From Devosia chinhatensis (lineage in GTDB: Bacteria; Pseudomonadota; Alphaproteobacteria; Rhizobiales; Devosiaceae): a DNA stretch of 64,000 bases. Both the position numbers and the translations under genes were made by a program. The notes under the pieces are model-generated. The model saw only the letters and a program-made list of their open reading frames with translations, made no database searches and was not told where the DNA came from. The DNA lies in assembly GCF_000969445.1 (NCBI RefSeq), contig NZ_JZEY01000061.1, positions 536,001 through 600,000 of the forward strand, in the 5' to 3' direction. The stretch's first letter is position 1. The number at the start of each line of letters is the position of its first letter. Shown here in pieces: positions 19,679 to 27,913 of this stretch.

Positions 19679-20032
19679 ATGTCATTGCAGAAACTCGCAA
19701 GGGAACTGGACGAGACCGCGCGCCAGACCGCTTCGATGCTCGAAGGCATCACCGAAGCTCTCGAACTGCTTTCCGAACATCAGGTCGGCAAGGACGCTAC
19801 CGTCCGCGAAGCCATCCAGCTCATCGTCACCGCCATGCAGGGCCAAGACCGCATCGAGCAGCGATGCCACAACATGGCACTGGCCGTCCGTCAGTTCGCC
19901 CTGTTGCCGCCGACCGCACCCGATTCCGTCTATGACGAAATCTGGGCCAGCCTGACACTGGACGAATTGCGCGTCCCCGCCCTGTCGGGCATTGCCGCCC
20001 ATCAGTCGCACGGCGACGCCGAACTGTTCTGA
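19679..20032 (+). CDS. cheT: CheT / CheZ-like chemotaxis phosphatase
   Basis: Small, mostly helical protein of 117 residues. Helix 2 contains MQGQDRIEQRC; the QDxxEQ core (Gln56, Asp57, Gln61) matches the CheZ signature QDxxGQ, in which Asp143 and Gln147 of E. coli CheZ dephosphorylate CheY. CheT of Sinorhizobium is described as a remote CheZ homologue encoded beside cheD, and this gene is also next to cheD, although here it is divergent. The end, GDAELF, is acidic with a terminal Phe, like the CheY-binding C-terminal peptide of CheZ. The start is uncertain: an in-frame ATG 24 codons upstream is possible. An open frame on the opposite strand lacks recognisable features. CheY-phosphatase activity is inferred. 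Confidence 0.75.
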   Translation: MSLQKLARELDETARQTASMLEGITEALELLSEHQVGKDATVREAIQLIVTAMQGQDRIEQRCHNMALAVRQFALLPPTAPDSVYDEIWASLTLDELRVPALSGIAAHQSHGDAELF

Positions 20033-20118
20033 CAACAGTCCTCTAGTTTTCTGCATCCGTGTGCCGGACCTTGGGATCACCGGGTCTGGCCACGACTGTT
20101 GTCGCCACCCTGTCAAAC

Positions 20119-20142
20119 AAAAAGGGCGCCTCACGGCGCCCT
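20119..20142 (-). terminator. Intrinsic terminator of the cheS-cheY1-cheA-cheW run
   Basis: Minus-strand perfect 8-base stem AGGGCGCC / GGCGCCCT with a GTGA tetraloop and a run of five T, about 25 bases after the cheW stop. Confidence 0.88.
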
Positions 20143-20166
20143 TGGTCTTGGAAACGGAGATCGGTC

Positions 20167-20655
20167 TCAGCCGTCCATCTTGGCGCCGGTGACCACGGCG
20201 TGCAGATCGATGAGCCCCACCATGCGGCTGTCATGGGTCACGATCCCGTTGAGCAGTTCGGTGTCGATGGCATTGCCCTCGGGCACGTTATGGATATCGT
20301 CGCGATTGACCGTCAGGATATCGGAAACCGCATCCACCAGGATGCCGACCCATTTGTCGCCGACGCTCATCACCACCACGACATGGTTCTTGGTCGGGGA
20401 GGTCTGGCCGTCCCCGAAACGGGCCCGCAGGTCGAAGATCGGCACGATGGTGCCGCGCAGATTGATGACGCCGCGTACGAATTCGCGCGTATTGGGCAGC
20501 GGCGTCGCACCGTTCCAGGCGCGAATTTCGCGCACCGTGGTGATCTCGACCCCATAGGTCTGCTCGCCAATGGAAAAGGCGATCAACTGCAGGGTATTCT
20601 GCCCGGCCAAAGCCGACTTGTCGCTTATATCGTCCCGAAGGCTAAGCGCTTCCAT
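20167..20655 (-). CDS. cheW: Chemotaxis coupling protein CheW
   Basis: Adaptor linking receptors to CheA, 162 residues forming the SH3-like double barrel. Conserved elements include IAFSIGEQTYGVEI, VREIRAW, FVRGVINLRGTIVPIFDLR and GILVDAVSDIL, covering the receptor- and CheA-binding faces. It lies 78 bases downstream of cheA in the same direction and ends at a strong terminator, so it closes the cheS-cheY1-cheA-cheW run. GAGAGAGG upstream of the start is a usable ribosome binding site. Confidence 0.96.
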   Translation of the reverse strand: MEALSLRDDISDKSALAGQNTLQLIAFSIGEQTYGVEITTVREIRAWNGATPLPNTREFVRGVINLRGTIVPIFDLRARFGDGQTSPTKNHVVVVMSVGDKWVGILVDAVSDILTVNRDDIHNVPEGNAIDTELLNGIVTHDSRMVGLIDLHAVVTGAKMDG

Positions 20656-20733
20656 TTCTCTTTGCCTCTCTCCGCCCGTTCTGGGCTACTCAACTCGATC
20701 TTTAGCTGGCAGATCACGCCAAATCGTTAAGTC

Positions 20734-23097
20734 TCATGCTGCGTTCTGATGGATATGGGTGGTTCTGAGCCCCTGCACGTCCACGATCAGCGCCACATTG
20801 CCGTCGCCCAGAATGGTGCCGCCGGCAATGCCGTCCACACGCTCGAAATTTTCCTCGAGCGATTTGATCACCACTTGCTGCTGGCCGATGATGTCGTCCA
20901 CCACCAGGGCCACTTTCTGGCTGCCCTCGGTTTCGCACAACACCACGAACTGGTCGTCCGGATTACTGCTGGCGGACAGGCCAAAGCGCTGTCCCAGGTC
21001 GATGACCTGCACATATTCCCCGCGTACCTGCAGCACCCGCTCACCAGACGGCACGCGCTCGAAATTGGCTCTGGAGCACTGCATGGTTTCAACGATAGAG
21101 GACAGCGGCACCACATAGGGCCCGCCACCGACCTTGACCAGCATGACGTCCAGCACTGCCAGCGTCAGCGGCAGCCGCAGCGTCATCCGCGTCCCCTTGC
21201 CGGTCCAGGAGCGAACATGCACCGAGCCGCCGATCTTCTTGATGTTGGACAACACCACGTCCATGCCGACTCCGCGACCGGAAATGTCGCTGATCGCCTC
21301 GGCGGTCGAAAAGCCCGGTGCAAAGATCAACTGATCGATCTGCTCGTCGGTCGGAGTGATCTCGGGCGCCACGATGCCCTTGTCGCGGGCGAGCTTCAGC
21401 ACCCGCTCGCGATTGATTCCGGCGCCGTCATCCTCGACGATGATGAGAATATTGCCGCCGGCCTGTTCAGCCGAAAGGCGGATTGTCCCAAATTCGCTCT
21501 TGCCCACGGTCAGGCGTTTTTCCGGACTTTCGATACCGTGGTCCGCCGAATTGCGGATCATGTGCGTCAACGGATCGGACAATTGCTCGATCACCGTCTT
21601 GTCGATTTCGGTGTTCTCGCCGATCGTCTCGAGCTTGATCTTCTTGGCCGTCTTGGTGGCCAGTTCGCGCACGAGGCGCGGCATTCTGGAAAACACGGAC
21701 TTGACCGGCTGGGCGCGGATCGCCATCACCGAATCCTGCAATCCCCGCGTGGTCTGGGCCAGCACTTCGAGTCCGCGTACGAGCTCGGTATAGCGGGCGC
21801 GCAGGGTTTCATCCATCTGCTGGGTCAGCATGGACTGGGTGATGACCAGCTCGCCCACCATGTTGACCACGCGATCGACCTTGTCGAGATCGACGCGGAT
21901 CGACTGCACGCCGACGCTGCGATGATTGTCCTCGCCATCGCCACCGGCCGGCAGCGCCTTGGCCACCGGAACGGCCGGGGCCGGCTTGGGCGCCGGTGCA
22001 GGCATGCTCGGCTTGAGTTCGTCGGCAAGGGCGGCAAAGGACAGGCCCGGTGCGTCTTCGAAACTGTCCTGGCGCCCCACCGGTGCCGGCGGCGGCTCGG
22101 GCGCGAAATCCTCAGGCGCTTCGTCCAGACTATCCGTAACGAGGACGGGGGGCGCCGCCCGTGACATTTCATCTTCGGTGAGCGCCAATAGGCTCGACAG
22201 ATCCGGCTCGGCATCGGCCTGGGCCTCGATTTCGCCCTCCGTGTCCACTGCCGCATCGGCCGCGAAGGCGTCGAGGCCGAGCGCGTCGTCCGAACCGGCC
22301 TGGGTGATGACGATATCGCAATCGCCATCCACGAATTCAAAGACTTCCCGGATCGCCGCTTCCGTCAGCTCAGGCGCCGAAAGGCTGATTTCCCAGGAAC
22401 AATAGACCGCAAAGGGCTCGAAGTCGGAGAGCGGGGGCACGTCACCCATCCGGGCACGCACCTTAATGTCGCCCAGGGCGGCCAGCTCGCGGAACAGCAG
22501 GAGCGGATCGTTGGCGCGGGCATAGAGCGCCCGATGCGGTGTGAACCGGATTTCCCAGGCGCCTTCGGCCAGCGACATGGGTGCGGCATCGAAGGCGTCC
22601 TCCACCGGAGCCTCGCCCGTTGCGAGCGTGTCGAGATTGACCATGACCGGCGTGAACTCGATATCGAATTCCTCCAGCGGGTCTCCGTCTTCATCGTCGC
22701 CGGCAGCGCTTTCTCCGCGCGCCAGCGCATCGAACCGGGCTTTCTCCTCCGCACCGTAATCGGAAGGAAGATCTTCGCCCGACTGGGCGGCATTGACGTG
22801 GTCGGCGACGATGTCATTGGCTCGGATGCACAGGCTCACGACCTCGTCGGTCAGTTCCACCCGTCCGTCGCGCACATAGTCGAGCAGGGTCTCATAGGCA
22901 TGGGCAAAGCCGACAAGGGCCGAGAAGCCAAAGGCGCCGGCGCCACCCTTGATAGAGTGAATGGCGCGGAAAACGGCATTGAGCCGGTCCGCATCGCGCT
23001 CTCCTTCTTCGATGGCGGCAAATTGCTCCTCAAGCTCGGTCAGCAGCTCGGAGCATTCATCGAAATAGGTGGCTTTGAAATCGTCGAGATCGCTCAT
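20734..23097 (-). CDS. cheA: Chemotaxis histidine kinase CheA
   Basis: Receptor-controlled kinase phosphorylating CheY and CheB, 787 residues. The order is: P1 phosphotransfer domain with His47 (FRAIHSIKGGAGAFGF), a middle region (about 185-280) holding a response-regulator-binding domain, and a long acidic and Pro/Ala-rich linker (about 290-400). Dimerisation (VDRVVNMVGELVITQS), the ATP domain (N box HMIRNSADHGIE, G1 VEDDGAGI, G2 GRGVGMDVV) and the CheW-like P5 domain (about 650-787) follow. All kinase motifs are intact. It lies 35 bases after cheY1. Confidence 0.97.
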   Translation of the reverse strand: MSDLDDFKATYFDECSELLTELEEQFAAIEEGERDADRLNAVFRAIHSIKGGAGAFGFSALVGFAHAYETLLDYVRDGRVELTDEVVSLCIRANDIVADHVNAAQSGEDLPSDYGAEEKARFDALARGESAAGDDEDGDPLEEFDIEFTPVMVNLDTLATGEAPVEDAFDAAPMSLAEGAWEIRFTPHRALYARANDPLLLFRELAALGDIKVRARMGDVPPLSDFEPFAVYCSWEISLSAPELTEAAIREVFEFVDGDCDIVITQAGSDDALGLDAFAADAAVDTEGEIEAQADAEPDLSSLLALTEDEMSRAAPPVLVTDSLDEAPEDFAPEPPPAPVGRQDSFEDAPGLSFAALADELKPSMPAPAPKPAPAVPVAKALPAGGDGEDNHRSVGVQSIRVDLDKVDRVVNMVGELVITQSMLTQQMDETLRARYTELVRGLEVLAQTTRGLQDSVMAIRAQPVKSVFSRMPRLVRELATKTAKKIKLETIGENTEIDKTVIEQLSDPLTHMIRNSADHGIESPEKRLTVGKSEFGTIRLSAEQAGGNILIIVEDDGAGINRERVLKLARDKGIVAPEITPTDEQIDQLIFAPGFSTAEAISDISGRGVGMDVVLSNIKKIGGSVHVRSWTGKGTRMTLRLPLTLAVLDVMLVKVGGGPYVVPLSSIVETMQCSRANFERVPSGERVLQVRGEYVQVIDLGQRFGLSASSNPDDQFVVLCETEGSQKVALVVDDIIGQQQVVIKSLEENFERVDGIAGGTILGDGNVALIVDVQGLRTTHIHQNAA

Positions 23098-23132
23098 CTC
23101 TGGCTATCCAACCCTTCTGGGTCCGGTTCTGG

Positions 23133-23498
23133 TCAATGCACGACGCGGTGGATCACCGAGATCAGCTTTTCAGGATCGAACGGTTTGACGATCCAGCCAG
23201 TGCCGCCCGCGGCCTTGCCCTGGTCGCGCTTGTCCTGACTGGTTTCGGTAGTAAGGATCAGGATGGGCAGCGAATTGTACTGGCCACTGGCCCGCACATT
23301 CTTGATGAACTCGATCCCGTCCATCACTGGCATGTTGATGTCGGTGATCACCACATCGACATTTTCCGCGCGCAACATATCCAGGCCCTGCTTGCCGTCC
23401 TCGGCCTGCAGAACCTCGAACCCGGCATTGCTCAGCGTATGGTGCAGCATGGCCAAAATGGTCCGCGAATCGTCTACGGTTAACACGCGCAGCGTCAT
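23133..23498 (-). CDS. cheY1: Chemotaxis response regulator CheY (first copy)
   Basis: Single-domain receiver of 121 residues with all active-site residues: TVDDS (Asp9/10), acceptor Asp53 (ITDINMPVMDG), switch Thr (LILTTETS) and Lys (WIVKPFDP). It lies between the CheS-like gene and cheA. In Sinorhizobium the regulator at this place is CheY1, a phosphate sink that drains phosphoryl groups from CheA rather than acting on the motor; the same role is inferred here from synteny. The start overlaps the stop of the STAS gene by ATGA. Confidence 0.93.
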   Translation of the reverse strand: MTLRVLTVDDSRTILAMLHHTLSNAGFEVLQAEDGKQGLDMLRAENVDVVITDINMPVMDGIEFIKNVRASGQYNSLPILILTTETSQDKRDQGKAAGGTGWIVKPFDPEKLISVIHRVVH

Positions 23499-23770
23499 TG
23501 TCTCATCATCCCCGAAAACTGGGCGCTCAGGCCCAGCCGCTCGATAGCGGCGCCCATGGCCGCGCTCGGCGTCGCAATGGCAAACTCGAAATGGTTTCTC
23601 CGGGCGGTCTCGGCAGCGCTGACCAGCAGCAGCAGGCCATTGGTCGACACGCGCTCCACGCCGGCACCGCTGACCGTCACCGAACCCTCTTCGAGCGCAT
23701 CGGCAAGCCGGTCCCGAATGGCATCGATGGCGTCGAGGTCGATGATCGCTGGCAGCTCGAAAGCTGTCAT
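23495..23770 (-). CDS. cheS: Small STAS-domain protein, probable CheS
   Basis: Protein of about 91 residues with STAS (anti-sigma-antagonist-like) character: beta start MTAFELPAIID, helix DAIRDRLADALEEG, then the loop-helix ERVSTNGLLLLVSAAETA, where STAS proteins carry their phosphorylatable Ser/Thr. As first gene directly ahead of cheY1-cheA it matches CheS, which in Sinorhizobium helps CheA draw phosphate off CheY1. The identity rests on size, fold type and gene order, not on close sequence recall. The start is ambiguous: an ATG five codons upstream is possible, and the frame stays open further up. Confidence 0.65.
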   Translation of the reverse strand: MTAFELPAIIDLDAIDAIRDRLADALEEGSVTVSGAGVERVSTNGLLLLVSAAETARRNHFEFAIATPSAAMGAAIERLGLSAQFSGMMRQ

Positions 23771-24011
23771 TGTTTTAGTACCCATCCCTGGCGTGCCCCC
23801 GGAGGTTTCTCCGATCGGCATATTCCGCTTCAACGGTTTAAGAAGTGCTAACTATGCCCCCTCCACCTCAGGGACTGAGCGCGCCAGTGGCGCGACCAGC
23901 AGGGCATATTCCCCCAGAGCTATGCGCGCAGGACTGGGCCCGGCACACCAGGCTATCGAGATAAAGACCGCAACCGGCCCCCTTGCCCCGGGCTCTGCCT
24001 GGGTCTATCGC

Positions 24012-25355
24012 ATGCCCAACACTTTTGACCGGACCCGCCCGATGCCTTCCAATATCGCTCTGACCGGCCTTGCCCGTGACCTCGCCAATCGTGCCGACCA
24101 GGGCAAGACCATTCGCGTGGGCGTCATCGGATCGGGCGAAATGGGCACCGACCTCGTCACGCAGATGAGCCTCATGCGCGGCGTCGAAATGGCGGCCATT
24201 GCCACCCGTCGCCCTCACACCGCGCTGCAAGCCATGACGATCGCCTATGGCGACGACAGCCGTGGCAAGCTTGCCAACAGCCCTGCCCAGGCCACGGCCG
24301 CCATCGAGCAGGGCAAGATCGCCATCACCTCTGCCGAAACACTTGTCACTACTCCCAATATCGATGTGGTCATCGACGCGACCGGCAAGCCGGGCGTCGC
24401 CGCCGATTACGACCTGTTGGCCATGGAACACGGCAAGCACCTGGTGATGATGAATGTCGAGGCCGACGTGACCATCGGCCCCTATCTCAAGGCCCAGGCC
24501 GACCGCCTCGGCGTCGTCTATTCGGTGGGCGCGGGCGACGAACCCTCTTCCTGCATGGAACTGATCGAATTCGTCTCCGCCCTAGGCCTCGAAATCGTCG
24601 CGGCCGGCAAGGGCAAGAACAATCCCCTCAAGCATGACGCTGTGCCCGACGATTATCGGGAGGAAGCGGCCCGTCGTAACATGAACCCGCGCATGCTGGT
24701 GGAATTCGTCGATGGCAGCAAAACCGCCGTCGAGATGACGGCCATCGCCAATGCCACCGGCCTTTTGCCGGACGTGCCGGGCATGCACGGCCCCGCCACC
24801 AATCGCGACGACATGGCCAAGGTCCTAATCCCCAAGGCCGACGGAGGCATTCTCAATTCCTCGGGTGTAGTCGATTTCACCATCGGCAAGGGCGTGGCCC
24901 CTGGCGTCTTCGTCATCGTCAAGGCCAGCCACCCCCGCATCATCGAGCGCATGGACGATCTCCATATCGGCCATGGCCCCTATTACGCGTTTTTCCGCCC
25001 TTATCACCTGACCAGCCTTGAAGTGCCGCTGACCTGCGCGCGCATCATGCTGACCGGCAAGCCCGACATGGTGCCTCTGCCCCGCCCGGTGGCCGAAGTC
25101 TGCGCTGTCGCCAAGCGTGACCTCAAGGCAGGCGACAGCCTCGATGCCATCGGCGAGACCTGCTATCGCTCCTATGCCATGACGGTCAAAGACGCCCGCG
25201 CAGCCGGCGCTCTGCCGGTGGGCCTGCTTGAGGGCGGCAAGGTGACGGCGCCGGTTCGCATGGGCGAACTGATCACCGCCGCCAATGCCCAACCCGATGC
25301 GAGCACCCGACTTTATGCGCTCCGCCAGGAGCAGGATCGCATGCTCGGCTACTAG
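24012..25355 (+). CDS. Homoserine-dehydrogenase-like oxidoreductase with C-terminal SAF domain
   Basis: NAD(P)-dependent oxidoreductase of about 447 residues. The Rossmann motif VGVIGSGEMGTDLV lies near residue 36, followed by DVVIDATGKPG and VNVEADVTIG-like elements. The C-terminal roughly 100 residues form a SAF-type domain (RDLKAGDSLDAIGE). This is the architecture of the predicted homoserine dehydrogenases with SAF domain (COG4091), whose true substrates are probably sugar-acid or polyol intermediates rather than homoserine. No pathway neighbours help. The start is uncertain between this ATG and one 10 codons downstream; neither has a clear ribosome binding site. Its TAG stop shares CTAG with the convergent gene. 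Confidence 0.8.
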   Translation: MPNTFDRTRPMPSNIALTGLARDLANRADQGKTIRVGVIGSGEMGTDLVTQMSLMRGVEMAAIATRRPHTALQAMTIAYGDDSRGKLANSPAQATAAIEQGKIAITSAETLVTTPNIDVVIDATGKPGVAADYDLLAMEHGKHLVMMNVEADVTIGPYLKAQADRLGVVYSVGAGDEPSSCMELIEFVSALGLEIVAAGKGKNNPLKHDAVPDDYREEAARRNMNPRMLVEFVDGSKTAVEMTAIANATGLLPDVPGMHGPATNRDDMAKVLIPKADGGILNSSGVVDFTIGKGVAPGVFVIVKASHPRIIERMDDLHIGHGPYYAFFRPYHLTSLEVPLTCARIMLTGKPDMVPLPRPVAEVCAVAKRDLKAGDSLDAIGETCYRSYAMTVKDARAAGALPVGLLEGGKVTAPVRMGELITAANAQPDASTRLYALRQEQDRMLGY

Positions 25356-26320
25356 CCGCGGATTGCGATCTTGCCCTTGCGCCCCGCCTCGCCACTGGCC
25401 CGGGCGGCCTCGCCCACCTGATCGATGGCATAGGCGGCCTCGATATCGAGCGTGAGCTTGCCCGCAGCGGCATCAGCCACCAATTCGCCCAGCAATTGCC
25501 CGATCCGCTCCGGCTTGACCGGCGGTTTGGCGCCCCAGAAGCCCTTGACCGTGATGTTGCGGAACAGCAATTCCCCGGCCGAGAGCTTGAGTGGTTGGCC
25601 TGTCATGGCCCCGAAGCTGATCAGTTCGGCGCCGTCGGCGAGGATTGAGGCCAATTGTCCCGCGCCTTCCCCGCCCAGCGATTCGATGCCCCGCACGATC
25701 GGGGCGCCGCCGGTCTTCTCACGCACCGCTTCCGCCCAGCTTTCGCCCTCGGTCGCCACCACATCGGAGAAACCCAGCGCCGCCATTTCGGCCACCGCCG
25801 CTTCGCGCCGCACGAGCCCCAGGACGCGCACGCCCTGTTCAGCCCCAAATTGGCTGAGCAGCTTGCCCACGGCGCCATTGGCGGCATTGATCGCAATCCA
25901 CTCGCCCGATTTCACGCCCAGGCTGTCGAGCAGCATCTTGGCCGAAAGCGGCATCGATACCAATTGGCAGGCGGTTTCGTCATCGACGCTGTCCGGTACC
26001 GGCACCAGCCGAGCCGCATCGGCGAGGTAGAATTGAGCCCATGTACCTTCGGCGCCCCCGGCCACGCGCTGCCCGAGGGAGAGGTGGGTCACTCCTTCAC
26101 CCAGCGCATCGACCCGACCGACGGCTTCTGTTCCGGGCACGGCCGGCAGGTTGGGCTTGAAGCCATACTGCCCGGCAATCGTCATGAGGTCATGATTGTG
26201 CACCGCCGAAAGCATCATTCGGACGCGCACCTGGCCGGGACCGGGCTCGGGCGTCGGCGCCTCTTCGGCCTGAAGAACCTTTTCGGGCGTACCGAATTCG
26301 AAATAGACCGCGCGCTTCAT
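25352..26320 (-). CDS. Zinc-free medium-chain reductase (quinone-oxidoreductase type)
   Basis: NADPH-dependent reductase of 322 residues in the MDR superfamily. The N-terminal GroES-like fold has VPGTEAVGRVDALGEGV. The cofactor domain has NAANGAVGKLLSQFGAEQG, the AxxGxxG form typical of quinone oxidoreductases. The structural and catalytic zinc ligands of alcohol dehydrogenases are missing. The substrate could be quinones, enones or other electrophiles. The start is set by AAGGAG 7 bases before ATG, which removes a 34-codon upstream extension. It overlaps its convergent neighbour by CTAG. Confidence 0.87.
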   Translation of the reverse strand: MKRAVYFEFGTPEKVLQAEEAPTPEPGPGQVRVRMMLSAVHNHDLMTIAGQYGFKPNLPAVPGTEAVGRVDALGEGVTHLSLGQRVAGGAEGTWAQFYLADAARLVPVPDSVDDETACQLVSMPLSAKMLLDSLGVKSGEWIAINAANGAVGKLLSQFGAEQGVRVLGLVRREAAVAEMAALGFSDVVATEGESWAEAVREKTGGAPIVRGIESLGGEGAGQLASILADGAELISFGAMTGQPLKLSAGELLFRNITVKGFWGAKPPVKPERIGQLLGELVADAAAGKLTLDIEAAYAIDQVGEAARASGEAGRKGKIAIRG

Positions 26321-26474
26321 GGCGGGCTCCTTGCTGTTGAGGAGTTGAGATAGGGCGCGTCGCCGCTGGATCAACCCCATCGCGCCGCCAGCAGGCGCCA
26401 ACCCTGAGACGCGGATTGACAATATCCCGGCGCCAGATCAACTTTGTTCCTGAAAAGTTCTCACCGGATCGCCC

Positions 26475-27017
26475 ATGGACCTGCTGCTTCCGCTTCTGAT
26501 CCTTGCTCTGCTGCTGGCCCTTGTCGCATCCCGCCTTTTTGGCCGCGACAGGCAGCCGGCACGGCCCGACGCGCCCGATCAATTGCGCATCGTCATGCGC
26601 GCCCGCTTTGAACGGAAGCGGCTTCTGTCCCGCACCGAATTCGAGCTTTTCCGCACCGTCGAGCAGGTGCTCCCCCGCTGCGGCCCTGGCTATCGATTGA
26701 TGGCCCAGCCAAGCCTGGGGGAAGTCTTGGCCACCGAAGACGATGGAGCCTTTCGCTGCATCAATGCCAAGCGGGTCGACATGTTGGTCATCGACGCCTT
26801 CAGCATGCCGGTTCTTGCCATCGAGCATCAGGGCAAGGGGCATTATCAGGGCGATGCTCCAGCCCGCGACGCCGTCAAGCGCGAGGCTCTGCGTCGCGCC
26901 GGCGTCGAATATCTGGAGATTTTCGACACGTTCGGTGCCGAGGAGGTCCGGGGGATGGTCAGCGCCGCCCTGCAACGGGCGACGCCACCGCGCCCGTTGC
27001 ACCAGCCACGGTTTTAG
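26475..27017 (+). CDS. DUF2726 protein with N-terminal membrane anchor
   Basis: Protein of 180 residues. One N-terminal membrane helix (about 2-22) anchors a cytoplasmic DUF2726 domain. KRVDMLVIDAFSMPVLAIEH followed by Lys-rich YQGDAPARDAVKREAL resembles the core of a PD-(D/E)xK nuclease-like fold. That similarity is known for the family, but no substrate is established. It is divergent from the MDR reductase, sharing a 154-base spacer, and convergent with psuK. Confidence 0.8.
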   Translation: MDLLLPLLILALLLALVASRLFGRDRQPARPDAPDQLRIVMRARFERKRLLSRTEFELFRTVEQVLPRCGPGYRLMAQPSLGEVLATEDDGAFRCINAKRVDMLVIDAFSMPVLAIEHQGKGHYQGDAPARDAVKREALRRAGVEYLEIFDTFGAEEVRGMVSAALQRATPPRPLHQPRF

Positions 27018-27028
27018 GTTCCGTTCCT

Positions 27029-27913
27029 TTACTGTGGCTGGCCGCCGATGAACTGCACCGCCTCGACGCCCCCGGCAATGCCTTTTGACAGGCAGGCCGC
27101 GCCATCCGCGCCGCCAAGTAGCGCCGCCACGAAATGGGCGGCAAAAGCGTCCCCCGCGCCAGTCGTATCCACCACGGTGACGACGGGTGCCGGCAGGCTC
27201 ACCGCCACCCCGTCCTTTCCGCCAAGCACCGCGCCGAACCGCCCGCGCTTGATCACCACGTGTCGAAACTGCGTGCCCAGGTCGCGCATCCGCGCGTCGA
27301 AATCCGCCTCGCTGCTCAACATTTCCGCTTCGCTTTCATTGGCGAACAGCCAGTCGGCCTCACCCACCCAATTGCGAAACAGATGGGGGCCCACCTCATC
27401 GAGAAAGCCTGTCGAGGCGGGATCGACCGCGATGGCGACGCCACGCGCCCGCGCGACCGAAAGCAGCGCCTGCACGGCCCGTCTTGGGCCGCTGGCAAAA
27501 AAGCTGTAGCCCGAAACCAGCACCAGCCCGACGCCTTCGAGCAGGTCCTCGCCCAGATCATCCGGCCCGAGATTGAGATTGGCGCCACGGTCGGTGAGGA
27601 AACTGCGCTCCCCGCTCGGATCGAGCAGCGTAACGAGCACGCCCGAGGGCAGGTCGGGATCTCCGCCGAGAACCGGCACAATGCCCCGCCCCCGGAAATA
27701 ATTCTCGTAGAACACCTTGTCCGCTGCCCCGACGCGGGCCGCAAAGACGATCTCGGCGCCTGCCGACGCCAGCCATACGGCCTGGTTGGCGCCCGAGCCT
27801 CCGGGCCGGTTGCGGATTTCCGCCCGCCGGTCCGAGCCGATGACGATCGGCCCTTCCGGCTTGACGATGATGTCGGTCATCACGTCGCCGATGACCAGGA
27901 CCCGGCCGGTCAT
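27029..27913 (-). CDS. psuK: PfkB-family kinase, probable pseudouridine kinase
   Basis: Sugar or nucleoside kinase of 294 residues. PfkB signatures are RPGGSGANQAVWLASAGA near the N-terminus and the ATP-site VDTTGAGDAFAAHFVAALL near the C-terminus. It overlaps the pseudouridine-5'-phosphate glycosidase gene by ATGA. The pair would phosphorylate pseudouridine and then split it into uracil and ribose 5-phosphate. Specificity for pseudouridine is inferred from that coupling; the kinase alone could be read as ribokinase-like. No dedicated pseudouridine transporter is adjacent. Confidence 0.85.
   Translation of the reverse strand: MTGRVLVIGDVMTDIIVKPEGPIVIGSDRRAEIRNRPGGSGANQAVWLASAGAEIVFAARVGAADKVFYENYFRGRGIVPVLGGDPDLPSGVLVTLLDPSGERSFLTDRGANLNLGPDDLGEDLLEGVGLVLVSGYSFFASGPRRAVQALLSVARARGVAIAVDPASTGFLDEVGPHLFRNWVGEADWLFANESEAEMLSSEADFDARMRDLGTQFRHVVIKRGRFGAVLGGKDGVAVSLPAPVVTVVDTTGAGDAFAAHFVAALLGGADGAACLSKGIAGGVEAVQFIGGQPQ

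Noticed and set aside
19682..20134. Minus-strand frame of 150 codons opposite cheT
   Set aside because: The plus-strand frame has helical periodicity, the CheZ-type motif and cheD as neighbour; the minus frame has none of these and would run through the cheW terminator.
20749..22164. Open plus-strand frame of 471 codons opposite cheA
   Set aside because: CheA motifs on the minus strand are complete; the plus frame has no recognisable domain.
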